Assembly: GCA_021828085.1 (NCBI GenBank)
Contig: JAKATE010000011.1
Coordinates: forward strand, 1 to 23,726
DNA length: 23,726 bases
Source: Thermoplasmata archaeon
GTDB taxonomy: Archaea; Thermoplasmatota; Thermoplasmata; Lutacidiplasmatales; UBA184
Direction: 5' to 3'
Shown here: positions 7,252-14,783 of the stretch, one piece after another
Numbering within the stretch: position 1 is the stretch's first letter
How the letters are laid out: every line of letters begins with the position of its first letter
The notes under the pieces: generated by a model
Seen by the model: the letters and a program-made list of their open reading frames with translations, nothing else
Told to the model about the DNA's origin: nothing
Databases searched by the model: none
Program-made: the position numbers and the translations under genes

Positions 7252-8121
7252 ATGGCTTCCCCAGGGACGCGGTGTCCGACCTGCGGCCAGTGGAATCCCC
7301 CCGGGTCCCGGTACTGCAAATCTTGCGGGGCCCCGGTCCTCCCAGGAGTCCCTGGAGGGCCCCCACCCGTCGCTCCCTGGGGGTATGTCCCACCGGGGAC
7401 GTGGAGGCCAGGAACTCCGCTCGCGACGGAAGAGGTGGGGGGGCTCGAGGCAATCCGGTGGTCGTCGGCCCTGAGCCTCGCCGGTCTGGTCCTCGTGGGG
7501 GTGCTGTTCTTCTTCACCGGGCAGCTCACCCCCGCGTTCTCCCCCTCGTTCGGCCCCACCATGATGGTCTCCCTCGATACCGGGCTCCTCTACTCCCTCC
7601 TGCTCGTCGGGGCGATCGGGCTCATCCTCCAGATCGTCGTCTTCTACCTCTACCACCAGGGCTTCTCTGAACTGAGGAGGGTGCAGCCGGACTTCTCCTT
7701 CCCCTCGATCTTTGCCCTGGTCGCCGCCGGCGCCCTAGTTCTCGTGCTTCTCGGCCTCATCCTGCTCGTCAAGGTCCTCGCCCAGGTGGCAAACTGCACC
7801 CCTTCCGGCTTCCCGATTCCTCAGAGTTGTTTCAGCGCGGCCGGGGTAGAGCTGACGGCCTCCCTCGTTCTACTGGGCCTGGGCGCGCTCCTCCTCCTGA
7901 TCGGAACCGTGGGCGTGCTCATCGGGGTCTGGCGGCTCGGCGAGCGCTACCAGCGATCGGGGTTCAAGGTGGCGGCGATCCTATTCATCTTCCCGTTCGT
8001 GAACATCGTCGGATCGATCCTCATCCTCGTGGAGACCACGAACCTGCTGGGCCAGGGGCGCCCGGGACCGAGTTCCGGAGGTCTTCCACCCTCACCCTCC
8101 GGCCCCCCTCCACTCTCCTGA
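7252..8121 (+). CDS. Zinc-ribbon membrane protein, DUF973-like
   Basis: This 289-residue protein has no known function. It begins with a short zinc ribbon with four cysteines (C8, C11, C22, C25; CPTC and CKSCG pairs), followed by a proline- and glycine-rich linker. About five hydrophobic segments follow, at roughly residues 70-90, 112-134, 152-176, 192-218 and 230-252. The tail is rich in proline and serine. The zinc ribbon followed by this arrangement of membrane segments resembles archaeal DUF973 proteins; I infer this from architecture rather than from a diagnostic motif. The likely transcript is leaderless, from the TATA box at 7221, and the gene stands alone. Confidence 0.8.
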   Translation: MASPGTRCPTCGQWNPPGSRYCKSCGAPVLPGVPGGPPPVAPWGYVPPGTWRPGTPLATEEVGGLEAIRWSSALSLAGLVLVGVLFFFTGQLTPAFSPSFGPTMMVSLDTGLLYSLLLVGAIGLILQIVVFYLYHQGFSELRRVQPDFSFPSIFALVAAGALVLVLLGLILLVKVLAQVANCTPSGFPIPQSCFSAAGVELTASLVLLGLGALLLLIGTVGVLIGVWRLGERYQRSGFKVAAILFIFPFVNIVGSILILVETTNLLGQGRPGPSSGGLPPSPSGPPPLS

Positions 8122-8485
8122 ACAAGCTCGGGAACCTTGGGTCCCCGGGTCGAGGGTCCCGCCCGGGAACGCGAACCTCGCGAAGCATGCGAGCACAGCA
8201 CAAGCTGCCGCAACCCATGTCCGGGGCTCACAAGCGTAGGGAGAAGAGAGGATGGGCTCATTCGAGCGATCCAGTTCGAAGCTCTCTTCCGGTCCGATCT
8301 TCGGACCTCCCCTCCATGATGCCGCCTTTCCCCGTCTTCCTCGAGGACCGGTCGACCTGGACCGATCCCTCCCGGTCCGTCCGGACGTCGCACTTGGCGC
8401 TCTCCGCCACCTCCCGTGGTAGAGGGAGGGCTTCGGAGCGGACCCAAAGCTTATAGACGGAACCTCGCTCGGCCGTCGTCCCCCC
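8122..8485. other. Gene-free stretch with clustered inverted repeats
   Basis: These 364 bases have no credible coding frame on either strand. Short palindromes cluster here. GGTCCGA-TCT-TCGGACC at 8291-8307 is a perfect 7-pair hairpin, and CTCGC/GCGAG pairs across 8177-8193. GGACCG and CGGTCC pair across 8359-8378 with a further GGACC at 8345-8349. The last 40 bases contain the promoter of the L1 operon. The rest could be the 3' region of the membrane-protein gene, a regulatory region or an unannotated RNA; no tRNA, SRP RNA or RNase P RNA signature was recognised. Confidence 0.4.
8450..8458 (+). promoter_or_regulatory. TATA box of the L1-L10-L12 operon
   Basis: CTTATAGAC is preceded by AAAG, a plausible BRE-like element. 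Its centre is about 32 bases before the ATG of the L1 gene, so the leader would be only a few bases long. No ribosome site precedes the ATG. Confidence 0.65.
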
Positions 8486-9124
8486 ATGCCCGAGCTGAGC
8501 CCCCTCGAAGCCATCCAGAAGGTCCTCCAGGACTCCCCGCCCCGCAAGTTCCCGGAGTCCATCGAGGTCGCCATCAACCTCAAGGAGCTCGACCTCGCCC
8601 TGCCGAAGAACCGGGTGGACGAGGAGGTGGCCCTTCCCCAGGGGCGCGGGAAGCCGGTGAAGGTGGGGATCTTCGCCACCAACGAGATGGCCGCGAAAGT
8701 GCGAGGGACGGTCGACCTGGTGGTCGTTCCAGACACCCTCGACGAGAACTTCGGCAACAAGCGCCAGAGCCGGAAGCGCGTCAACGCAATCGATTTCTTC
8801 CTCGCCGAGGCCCCGCTCATGACCACCATCGGAAAGCGGCTGGGAACGGTCATGGGTCCGCGGGGCAAGGTTCCCCGCCCGATCCCTTCGGGTTCCGACC
8901 CGGCCCCCATCGTGCAGGCGCTGAGGCGCTCGGTCCGCGTCCGGAACCGGGGGAAGCGCACCTTCCACGCCCCGGTCGGCACACGGGACATGAAGCCCGA
9001 GCAGCTCGCCGCGAACCTCCAGGCCGTCCTGGACCGGGTCACGGGCAAGCTCGAGCGGGGGCGCAACAACATCGAGAGCGTCTACGTGAAGACGACCCAG
9101 GGCCCCTCGGTCCGTCTCTGGTAG
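8486..9124 (+). CDS. rpl1: Large ribosomal subunit protein L1 (uL1)
   Basis: This 212-residue protein of the ribosomal L1 stalk binds 23S rRNA and, in several archaea and bacteria, represses its own mRNA. The L1 signature is clear in the middle (IGKRLGTVMGPRGKVPRP), with KVGIFATNEMA and the basic RVRNRGKRTFHAPVGT segment also typical of archaeal L1. Length is normal. ATG 8486 is preceded by a TATA box about 32 bases upstream and no Shine-Dalgarno site. It is the first gene of an L1-L10-L12 operon; the L11 gene that often precedes it elsewhere is absent. I did not find a convincing copy of the rRNA-like L1 target in the short leader. Confidence 0.97.
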   Translation: MPELSPLEAIQKVLQDSPPRKFPESIEVAINLKELDLALPKNRVDEEVALPQGRGKPVKVGIFATNEMAAKVRGTVDLVVVPDTLDENFGNKRQSRKRVNAIDFFLAEAPLMTTIGKRLGTVMGPRGKVPRPIPSGSDPAPIVQALRRSVRVRNRGKRTFHAPVGTRDMKPEQLAANLQAVLDRVTGKLERGRNNIESVYVKTTQGPSVRLW

Positions 9125-9131
9125 GAAGCTC

Positions 9132-10016
9132 ATGTCGGCGGCCCTGCAGACCCCGGTTTCGCACGAACGCGCCTCGCTCGTGGCCAAGCGCAGCAGGGTG
9201 GAAGAGCTCACCAAGGAGCTCGCGAGCCACCGCGTCGCCGGGATCGTCGCCTTCCGCGGGGTCCCCGCCTCGGCCTTGCAGAGCATGCGGCGCGAGCTCC
9301 GGGGGCACAACAACCGCCTGCGGATTGCCCCGAACTCCCTGCTCACGCACGCCCTTGCGCGTGCGGCGGAGGAGAAGCCGACGCTCCAGGAGCTCATCCC
9401 GCTGGTCCACGACCAGTGCGGGCTCCTCCTCTCCGAGACCAATCCCTTCGGGCTCTACCATGCCCTCGAGCAGACGCGTCAACCCACCTTCGCCCGGGGG
9501 GGCGAGATCGCCCCCCAGGATGTCCTGGTCCCGGCCGGGGAGACCTCCTTCAAGCCGGGTCCCATCGTCGGGGAGCTCCAGCACGTGGGCCTCCCCGCCG
9601 CCATCGAGAAGGGCAAGGTGGTGATCAAGAAGGACACCGTGATCGTCCACCAGGGCCAGACCATTCCCCGCGAGGTGGCCCAGATGCTCACCCGCCTCGA
9701 GGTCAAGCCGCTCGTGGTGGGCCTCGTCCTGCAGGGGGCGGTGGAGGAGGATTTCTATTATCCGCGCGACGCCCTTGCGGTCGACCTGGACCAGCGCCGG
9801 GCGGACGTGGCCCGGGCGCACTCCCAGGCCTTGGCTCTGGCCACGCGGCTCGGCTGGATCAGCCCCGAGACGCTGCCGCGTCTTCTCACCCGCGCCCACC
9901 GGGAGGCGCTGGGCCTCGCCATCGCCGGCGCCTACCCTACTCCCGAGACCCTCTCCCAGCTTCTACGCAAGGCCTACCAGGAGGCGCTCGCCCTCGAGGC
10001 CCTGAAGAGGAATTGA
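9132..10016 (+). CDS. rpl10: Large ribosomal subunit protein L10 (uL10, acidic stalk base P0)
   Basis: This 294-residue base of the ribosomal stalk binds 23S rRNA and carries L12/P1 dimers that recruit translation factors. The N-terminal domain matches archaeal P0 (KRSRVEELTKELASHRVAGI, then ALQSMRRELRG). The C-terminal part shows spine repeats of about 30 residues, with RAHSQALALATRLGWISPET and AHREALGLAIAGAYPTPET as clear copies and a final KAYQEALALEA. Each such helix is expected to hold one P1 dimer. The protein stops right after the spine at KRN and lacks the charged linker plus GLxALFG tail found in many archaeal P0 proteins. ATG 9132 follows the L1 stop by seven bases, with a weak AGGAA-type site upstream. 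Confidence 0.95.
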   Translation: MSAALQTPVSHERASLVAKRSRVEELTKELASHRVAGIVAFRGVPASALQSMRRELRGHNNRLRIAPNSLLTHALARAAEEKPTLQELIPLVHDQCGLLLSETNPFGLYHALEQTRQPTFARGGEIAPQDVLVPAGETSFKPGPIVGELQHVGLPAAIEKGKVVIKKDTVIVHQGQTIPREVAQMLTRLEVKPLVVGLVLQGAVEEDFYYPRDALAVDLDQRRADVARAHSQALALATRLGWISPETLPRLLTRAHREALGLAIAGAYPTPETLSQLLRKAYQEALALEALKRN

Positions 10017-10023
10017 CCTAGAA

Positions 10024-10030
10024 GAGGAGG
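10024..10030 (+). promoter_or_regulatory. Ribosome-binding site of the L12 gene
   Basis: GAGGAGG lies eight bases before the ATG at 10039. It is the strongest Shine-Dalgarno site in the window and fits the high copy number of L12 relative to L10. Confidence 0.75.
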
Positions 10031-10038
10031 AAACGACC

Positions 10039-10356
10039 ATGCAGTACGTCTACGGAGCGCTTCTGCTCCACAGTTCGGGAAAGGCCATCGACGAACAGGG
10101 GCTCACCACCGTCCTCACGGCGGCGGGAGCCCAGCCGGACGCCGCCCAGGTGAAGGTCCTGCTCGCGTCCCTGGAGGGCGTGAACATCGCCGACGTCCTC
10201 GCCAAGGCCGAGACCGTCACGGTGGCCGCAGCCCCGGCCGCCGCCGCTGCCTCCGACAAGAAGGAGGGGGGCGGAGCGGCCAAGAAGGAAGAGAAGGAGG
10301 AGAAGGGCGTCACCGAGGAAGAGGCCGCCGAGGGCCTCAGCGCGCTCTTCGGTTGA
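10039..10356 (+). CDS. rpl12: Large ribosomal subunit protein L12 (archaeal P1)
   Basis: This 105-residue acidic stalk protein dimerises through its N-terminal helical domain (MQYVYGALLLHSSGKAID) and recruits elongation factors with its flexible C-terminal tail. The middle is an alanine-rich hinge (about 63-72), followed by a run of lysine and glutamate. The end, EEEAAEGLSALFG, is the conserved factor-binding tail of archaeal and eukaryotic P-proteins. It is the third gene of the operon, 22 bases after L10, with a strong ribosome site. A GC-rich hairpin region follows the stop. Confidence 0.97.
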   Translation: MQYVYGALLLHSSGKAIDEQGLTTVLTAAGAQPDAAQVKVLLASLEGVNIADVLAKAETVTVAAAPAAAAASDKKEGGGAAKKEEKEEKGVTEEEAAEGLSALFG

Positions 10357-10358
10357 GC

Positions 10359-10417
10359 CACCCCCCCGGGCCCCCGGGGGCCATCCCCCGGGGGTGAACC
10401 CGTTCCCTTCCTTCCCT
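10359..10417 (+). terminator. GC-rich hairpin and pyrimidine tract after L12
   Basis: CACCCCC at 10359-10365 can pair with GGGGGTG at 10390-10396, enclosing further self-complementary CCCCCGGGGG copies at 10371-10380 and 10385-10394. A pyrimidine-rich stretch at 10403-10419 follows. Position right after the stalk operon and before the purF promoter suggests termination or 3'-end processing, though archaeal terminators normally depend on a T-run rather than a hairpin. Confidence 0.4.
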
Positions 10418-10433
10418 TCGAGAAACGCAAACG

Positions 10434-10441
10434 CCTAAAGC
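10434..10441 (+). promoter_or_regulatory. Weak TATA-like box of purF
   Basis: CCTAAAGC is the only A/T-rich element close to purF. Its centre is about 26 bases before the TTG at 10464, the leaderless spacing seen elsewhere in this window. Confidence 0.4.
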
Positions 10442-10463
10442 CTCTCGACCGCTGCTTTGCCCG

Positions 10464-11873
10464 TTGGCGCTCAAGGAGGCCTGCGGGGTGGTGGGCATCT
10501 CGCTCCCCCACGGAGGCGCCGCGCCGTACCTGTACCTGGGACTGCGCGCCCTTCAGCACCGGGGACAGGAGTCCGCCGGGATCTCCACCACCTCCCACGG
10601 GCAACTCTACCATCGCCGCGGCATGGGCCTCGTCCACGAGGTCTTCGACCAGGAGGCGCTGGAGACCCTCCGGGGGAGCGGAGGGGTCGGGCACGTCCGC
10701 TACTCCACCACCGGCACCTCGACCCTGGAGAACGCCCAACCGGTCAGCGTCGCGGCGGGGGAGGGGGAGCTCGCCCTCGCCCACAATGGCGACCTGGTGA
10801 ACTTCACGCGCCTGCGGCGGCGCCTGACGAACCTGGGGGTGGAGTTCCTGGGGAACTCCGACACCGAGGCCATGGGGCAGCTCATCGCCATCGAGTTCCA
10901 CCGGACCCACGACATGGGCACGGCGATCCGGCGGGCCATGGGCGAGATGTCCGGGGGGTACGCGGTGACGCTCGTCCACGGCAACCGGGTCTACGGCTTC
11001 CGCGACCCTCAGGGCATCCGCCCGCTCGCCCTCGGCTCGCTCAAGGACGGCCATGTCCTCGCCAGTGAGTCGGTGGCCATCGAGCTCATGGGAGGGCGGA
11101 TGCTCCGCGACCTCGAGCCCGGGGAGGTTGTCACCCTCGACCGCGGAGCGGTCAAGGAGGCCCCCCGGCACGTCACCCCGGTGAGCACGCGCGCGCACTG
11201 CATGTTCGAATGGGTCTATTTCTCCCGACCGGACACCGTCTTGGAGGGCCATCTCGTCTACGACGTCCGCCACCGGATCGGGAAGATCCTCGCCAGGGAC
11301 GCCCCCACGGAGGCCGACCTCGTGGTCCCTGTTCCGGACTCGGGTCGCTCCCAGGCGCTCGGCTTCGCCGAGGCCTCCGGCATCCCGTACGCCGAGGGGC
11401 TCATCAAGAACCGCTTCGTGGAACGCACGTTCATCCTTCCGGACCAGAAGCGCCGCGAGGAGGAGGTCCGGGTCAAGCTCCATCCGATCGCCGGGGTGCT
11501 CCGGGGCCGCCGGGTCGTCCTCCTCGAGGACTCCATCGTCCGGGGCACCACGCTCCGCGAGGTGGTGGGGATGGTCCGCGGCGCGGGGGCCCGGGCGGTC
11601 CACGTCCGGGTCGGCTGCCCCCCCATCGTGGCCCCCTGCTACTTCGGCGTCGACATGAAGGAGCGCCGGGACCTTGTCGCCTACGGCCGGAGCGAGCAGG
11701 AGGTGGCGAAGTCCCTGGGGGCCGACTCCGTCCGTTACCTCACCATGTCCGGCCTGGTCGAGGCGATCGGCCTGCCGGAGAGCTCACTCTGTGTGGGGTG
11801 CCTCACCGGACGGTATCCCTTGAGCATCCCCCAGGAGCACCGCCGCTTCCAGAAGAGCCTCGGGGAGTTCTGA
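10464..11873 (+). CDS. purF: Amidophosphoribosyltransferase (glutamine PRPP amidotransferase)
   Basis: This cytosolic enzyme makes 5-phosphoribosylamine from PRPP and glutamine, the first step of purine synthesis. The 469-residue product has an N-terminal glutaminase domain with nucleophile C7 (KEACGVVGI), QHRGQESAGI and HNGD. The phosphoribosyltransferase domain has the PRPP motif VVLLEDSIVRGTT near residues 351-363. C246, C392, C443 and C446 match the four cysteines that hold a 4Fe-4S cluster in the Bacillus-type enzyme. The start must be TTG 10464: no ATG or GTG lies between it and the catalytic cysteine. The six residues before the cysteine would have to be removed for the usual N-terminal nucleophile mechanism, as in the processed Bacillus enzyme. 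Nop5 begins five bases after the stop. Confidence 0.96.
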   Translation: MALKEACGVVGISLPHGGAAPYLYLGLRALQHRGQESAGISTTSHGQLYHRRGMGLVHEVFDQEALETLRGSGGVGHVRYSTTGTSTLENAQPVSVAAGEGELALAHNGDLVNFTRLRRRLTNLGVEFLGNSDTEAMGQLIAIEFHRTHDMGTAIRRAMGEMSGGYAVTLVHGNRVYGFRDPQGIRPLALGSLKDGHVLASESVAIELMGGRMLRDLEPGEVVTLDRGAVKEAPRHVTPVSTRAHCMFEWVYFSRPDTVLEGHLVYDVRHRIGKILARDAPTEADLVVPVPDSGRSQALGFAEASGIPYAEGLIKNRFVERTFILPDQKRREEEVRVKLHPIAGVLRGRRVVLLEDSIVRGTTLREVVGMVRGAGARAVHVRVGCPPIVAPCYFGVDMKERRDLVAYGRSEQEVAKSLGADSVRYLTMSGLVEAIGLPESSLCVGCLTGRYPLSIPQEHRRFQKSLGEF

Positions 11874-11877
11874 GACG

Positions 11878-12870
11878 GTGCGGCCGGCCGCCCTGCTGGC
11901 CCAGGTCGGGGAAGGCTTCGTGATCCTCGAACCGGGGAGCGAGGCTCCCCGCCGATGGACCCCCGAGGCGTCGCTCCGCGTCGAGGAGAGACTGAAGGCG
12001 CTCGAGGACCCGGGGGAGGCCGCCGCGACGCGCCTGCGTCCGGGCGGGGCCTCCGAGATCGAGTGCGCCGATGCGGCGAGCCGGAAGCTCGCGGGACGCT
12101 GGGGGCTCACGGTCCGCGAGCCCACGCTCCCTCGCCTGCGCGAGCTTCGGCGGACCCTGGGGGAGCCGGCGTTCTCCCTCCCCCGCGCGTTCGTCCTCGC
12201 CCGCGCCTCCCAGCGCCTCCACGAGCGGCTCTCCCGCCCGGAGGAGCAGGTCGTGCTGCTCTCCCGGGAGTTCGATCGCCTCGAGCGGCTCGAACTCAGG
12301 GACGGGCAGGCGCTCGAGTCCCTCGGGGACGTGAGCGACCCCGGCACCCCCGCCGGGGCCTATCTCACCATGGCCCGTGCCTCCCAAGAGGCCGTCCGGC
12401 TCCGCCGGCAGGAGCTGGGACACCTCCTCGAACTCGAAACCCGCCGGTTCCTTCCCAACGCGAGCGCACTGGTGGGGGCCCGCACGGCGGCCCGCCTCCT
12501 CGCCCTTGTCGGCAGCCCCGCTGCGCTCGCCCGCGCCCCCTCCTCCCGGCTCCAGAGGCTCGGATCGCGCCCGCGGGGCGGCCCGCAGGCGGGACCCAAG
12601 TACGGGGTGCTCTACCGGGCCGAAGGGATGGACCGGGTTCCCCCGGATCGGAGGGGCGCGCTGGCGAGGACCCTCGCTTCGCTGCTGGGACCGGCACTCC
12701 GGGCGGACCTGATCACCGGGGGCGCGCTCGGCTCGCAATTGTCTGACCGCCGGGAGCGTCGGATCCGGGACCTCAATCGGACGACCCGACGCGTTCCGGC
12801 CCGTGCGGAGGCCACCCTGTCCCGCGGCCGCACCGGGCGGCCGCCCCGCGAATCCCCGAGGTCCCCTTGA
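11878..12870 (+). CDS. nop5: Nop5-like box C/D RNP scaffold protein
   Basis: Nop5 (Nop56/58) bridges the guide RNA-L7Ae complex to fibrillarin in the particle that 2'-O-methylates rRNA and tRNA. This 330-residue copy has an N-terminal fibrillarin-binding region, a helical coiled-coil region (about 85-195) and a Nop domain. FLPNASALVGARTAARLLA near 197-215 and PKYGVLYRAEGMDRVP near 241-256 are typical. The tail is arginine-rich. Between them the usual GAEKALFRHL-type segment is missing and replaced by a short glycine/proline/arginine stretch. GTG 11878 follows purF by four bases, and GGGGAG within the purF end is a possible ribosome site. The stop overlaps the fibrillarin start (TTGA), which supports the identification. 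Confidence 0.88.
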   Translation: MRPAALLAQVGEGFVILEPGSEAPRRWTPEASLRVEERLKALEDPGEAAATRLRPGGASEIECADAASRKLAGRWGLTVREPTLPRLRELRRTLGEPAFSLPRAFVLARASQRLHERLSRPEEQVVLLSREFDRLERLELRDGQALESLGDVSDPGTPAGAYLTMARASQEAVRLRRQELGHLLELETRRFLPNASALVGARTAARLLALVGSPAALARAPSSRLQRLGSRPRGGPQAGPKYGVLYRAEGMDRVPPDRRGALARTLASLLGPALRADLITGGALGSQLSDRRERRIRDLNRTTRRVPARAEATLSRGRTGRPPRESPRSP

Positions 12871-13574
12871 GAAGGCGGCCCGACCCCGTCCGGCACCTTC
12901 CCCCTCCGCTCAGCACGAGGCCCGGGCTCGTCGTCGAGGCGGCGGACGCGGCCGGACGGACCACGCTCTGGACCCCGGGGCTCTCGGACCCGCCCTCCCG
13001 GTACGGGGAGAGGGTGCGGTACCGGGAGGGGATGGCACTGCGCCACTGGGACCCGACGAGGAGCAAGCTGGCCGCCGCGCTGCTCCGCGGGGTCGGCGAG
13101 CTGCCCGTGAAACGGGGGGCCCGCATCCTCTACCTGGGCGCGTCGGCCGGAATGACCGTGAGCCACCTCGCCGATTGGATCGGACCCGAGGGGCGCGTGT
13201 TCGCCGTCGAGCGGAGCCCGCGGATGTTCCCGCGCCTCCTTGCCCTGGCCCGGGCATACCCCAATGTCTACCCGCTCCTGGCCGATGCGCAGTCCCCCCG
13301 AGAATACTTCGGGGAGGTCCCCGAGGTCGGGATGATCTATCAGGACGTCTCGCAGCCGGACCAGGGAGCCATCGCCCGCGAGAACGCGAGGCTCTTCCTC
13401 GCCGCAGGGGGGACCTACGCCCTGGTCCTCAAGCGCGCCAGCCAGTACCGCCGGGAGTCGGAGCAGGACCCCTCGGAAGCGCTCCATCCCCTCCGGGTCG
13501 AACGGACCGTGGGACTCGCGCCGTTCTACCGAGAGCACCAGCTCGTCGTCGCCCGGCTAGACTCTCCCGGGTGA
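12867..13574 (+). CDS. flpA: Fibrillarin-like rRNA/tRNA 2'-O-methyltransferase
   Basis: This SAM-dependent methyltransferase is the catalytic subunit of the box C/D RNP. The 235-residue protein carries the family segments RHWDPTRSKLAAALLRG, the SAM-binding ILYLGASAGMTVSHLADWIG, VFAVERSPRMFPRLLALA, ADAQSPREYF and YQDVSQPDQ, in the usual order. The consensus GTTVSH reads GMTVSH, a small deviation. The start is TTG at 12867, overlapping the nop5 stop by four bases, with GAGGT four bases upstream; no better start is present before the first conserved block. It ends in a hairpin shared with the convergent GTPase gene. Confidence 0.94.
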   Translation: MRRRPDPVRHLPPPLSTRPGLVVEAADAAGRTTLWTPGLSDPPSRYGERVRYREGMALRHWDPTRSKLAAALLRGVGELPVKRGARILYLGASAGMTVSHLADWIGPEGRVFAVERSPRMFPRLLALARAYPNVYPLLADAQSPREYFGEVPEVGMIYQDVSQPDQGAIARENARLFLAAGGTYALVLKRASQYRRESEQDPSEALHPLRVERTVGLAPFYREHQLVVARLDSPG

Positions 13575-13616
13575 GCGAGCCCTGTACACCGGACCGCGGG
13601 AAGAGGGCTCACTCAC
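13571..13616. terminator. Bidirectional hairpin between convergent flpA and GTPase genes
   Basis: GTGAGCGAGCCCT at 13571-13583 pairs with AGGGCTCACTCAC at 13604-13616, with a 20-base loop. Twelve of 13 positions pair on the plus strand; on the minus strand the odd position becomes a G-U wobble, so the arm pairs fully in the GTPase transcript. The left arm includes the flpA stop codon. Confidence 0.55.
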
Positions 13617-13638
13617 GGTCGCCCCGGGGGAGCCGGCC

Positions 13639-14754
13639 TCAGGCGCGGGCGCCGCGTTGCACCACGATGGTGACGATGTCCTGGTCGGCCAGCAGGTGGT
13701 CCTTCCCAACGGTCTGGCCGGGGAACCGGGCACTCCGTCCCCAGACCTGAGCGGACCGGAAGGCGCGGCTGAGCTCCAGTGGAAGACGCTCGAGCAGCTG
13801 CGCCACGCTGTCCCCCTTGCGCAGGATCACCGGTTCGCTGAGGTCCGGAGGGCGACCCGGGGGTTTGAGATAGACGCGCACGAAGCTCAGGGCGTCGGCG
13901 ATGGCGTCCTTGAGCTCGCCGAGCCCCTGGTCCTTCGCGGCGGAGATGAAGAGCGCCGGGTGGGGGGCGAGGTGACGGACGATCTCGCCCCGACGCTCGG
14001 GGGTGAGGAGGTCGGCCTTGTTCACCGCCACGATCGCGGGAAGGTAGATCCGGTTGCCCGCGAGCACGTCGATGAGGTCGTCCGGGGCGGCATCCTCCCG
14101 GAGCAGGACCTCGCCGTTGTGGAAGCGGAACTCCTTGGCGATGGCGGCGATGCTCGAGGGGTCGAGATGGGTCAGCCGGGTGGTGCTGTGGACCTCGAGC
14201 CCCCCCTTGTCGTGAGGGGCGAGCACGATCCGCGGGGGTCGCCGGTTGATCCGGACCCCGGCCCCTTCGAGCTCCCCGAGCAGGGAGCGGTACTCCAGGT
14301 GCTCCGGGTCGAGCAGGAAGAGCACCAGGTCGCTCGACCGAACGACGCTGAGGACCTCCCGGCCTCGGCCCCGGCCCCGCGAGGCCCCGGGAATGAGCCC
14401 GGGCATGTCGAGGATCTGGATCGCCGCCCCCCGCCAGAAGAGCATCCCCGGGATGATCGAGGTGGTCGTGAACTCGTAGGCAGCGGCCTCGCTCTCGGCC
14501 CCGGTGAGGTGGGTGAGCAGCGTGGACTTCCCGACGGAAGGATAGCCGACGAGGGCCATGGTGGCGTTGCCGCTCTTGCGGACCGAGTAGCCGAGCGCTC
14601 CGCCGCTCGAGCTGCGGCTGCGCTTCTCCCGTTCCAGACGCAGGACGGCGATCTTGGCCTTGAGCCGGCCGATGTGGCCCTGGGTCGCCTTGTTGTACTG
14701 GGTCCGGCGGATCTCGTCCTCGATCTCCGCGATCTGCTCCTCGATAGAACCCAT
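13639..14754 (-). CDS. DRG-family (OBG-type) GTPase with TGS domain
   Basis: This 371-residue translation-associated GTPase of the developmentally regulated GTP-binding protein family is conserved in archaea and eukaryotes and thought to act on ribosomes. The order is an N-terminal basic helical region (about 1-60), then G1 GYPSVGKST at 70-78, a G2-type TTTS at 96-99, G3 DMPGL at 116-120, G4 NKAD at 245-248 and G5 SAA at 271-273. A C-terminal TGS domain follows from about 293 to the end. The insertion between G3 and G4 is the helical domain of the family. ATG 14754 lies about 35 bases from a TATA box that also seems to serve the divergent ATPase gene. Length is normal. Confidence 0.95.
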   Translation of the reverse strand: MGSIEEQIAEIEDEIRRTQYNKATQGHIGRLKAKIAVLRLEREKRSRSSSGGALGYSVRKSGNATMALVGYPSVGKSTLLTHLTGAESEAAAYEFTTTSIIPGMLFWRGAAIQILDMPGLIPGASRGRGRGREVLSVVRSSDLVLFLLDPEHLEYRSLLGELEGAGVRINRRPPRIVLAPHDKGGLEVHSTTRLTHLDPSSIAAIAKEFRFHNGEVLLREDAAPDDLIDVLAGNRIYLPAIVAVNKADLLTPERRGEIVRHLAPHPALFISAAKDQGLGELKDAIADALSFVRVYLKPPGRPPDLSEPVILRKGDSVAQLLERLPLELSRAFRSAQVWGRSARFPGQTVGKDHLLADQDIVTIVVQRGARA

Positions 14755-14783
14755 GACCGGAGCCCCCCAACGCTCGTCAACGG

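Noticed and set aside
6048..7562. Minus-strand frame of 504 codons across the VIT1 region
   Set aside because: It covers parts of three real genes in other frames and has no recognisable domain.
8270..8285. GTTCGAA sequence resembling a tRNA T-loop
   Set aside because: The flanking bases cannot form the 5-pair T-stem, and no acceptor or anticodon stem is found around it on either strand.
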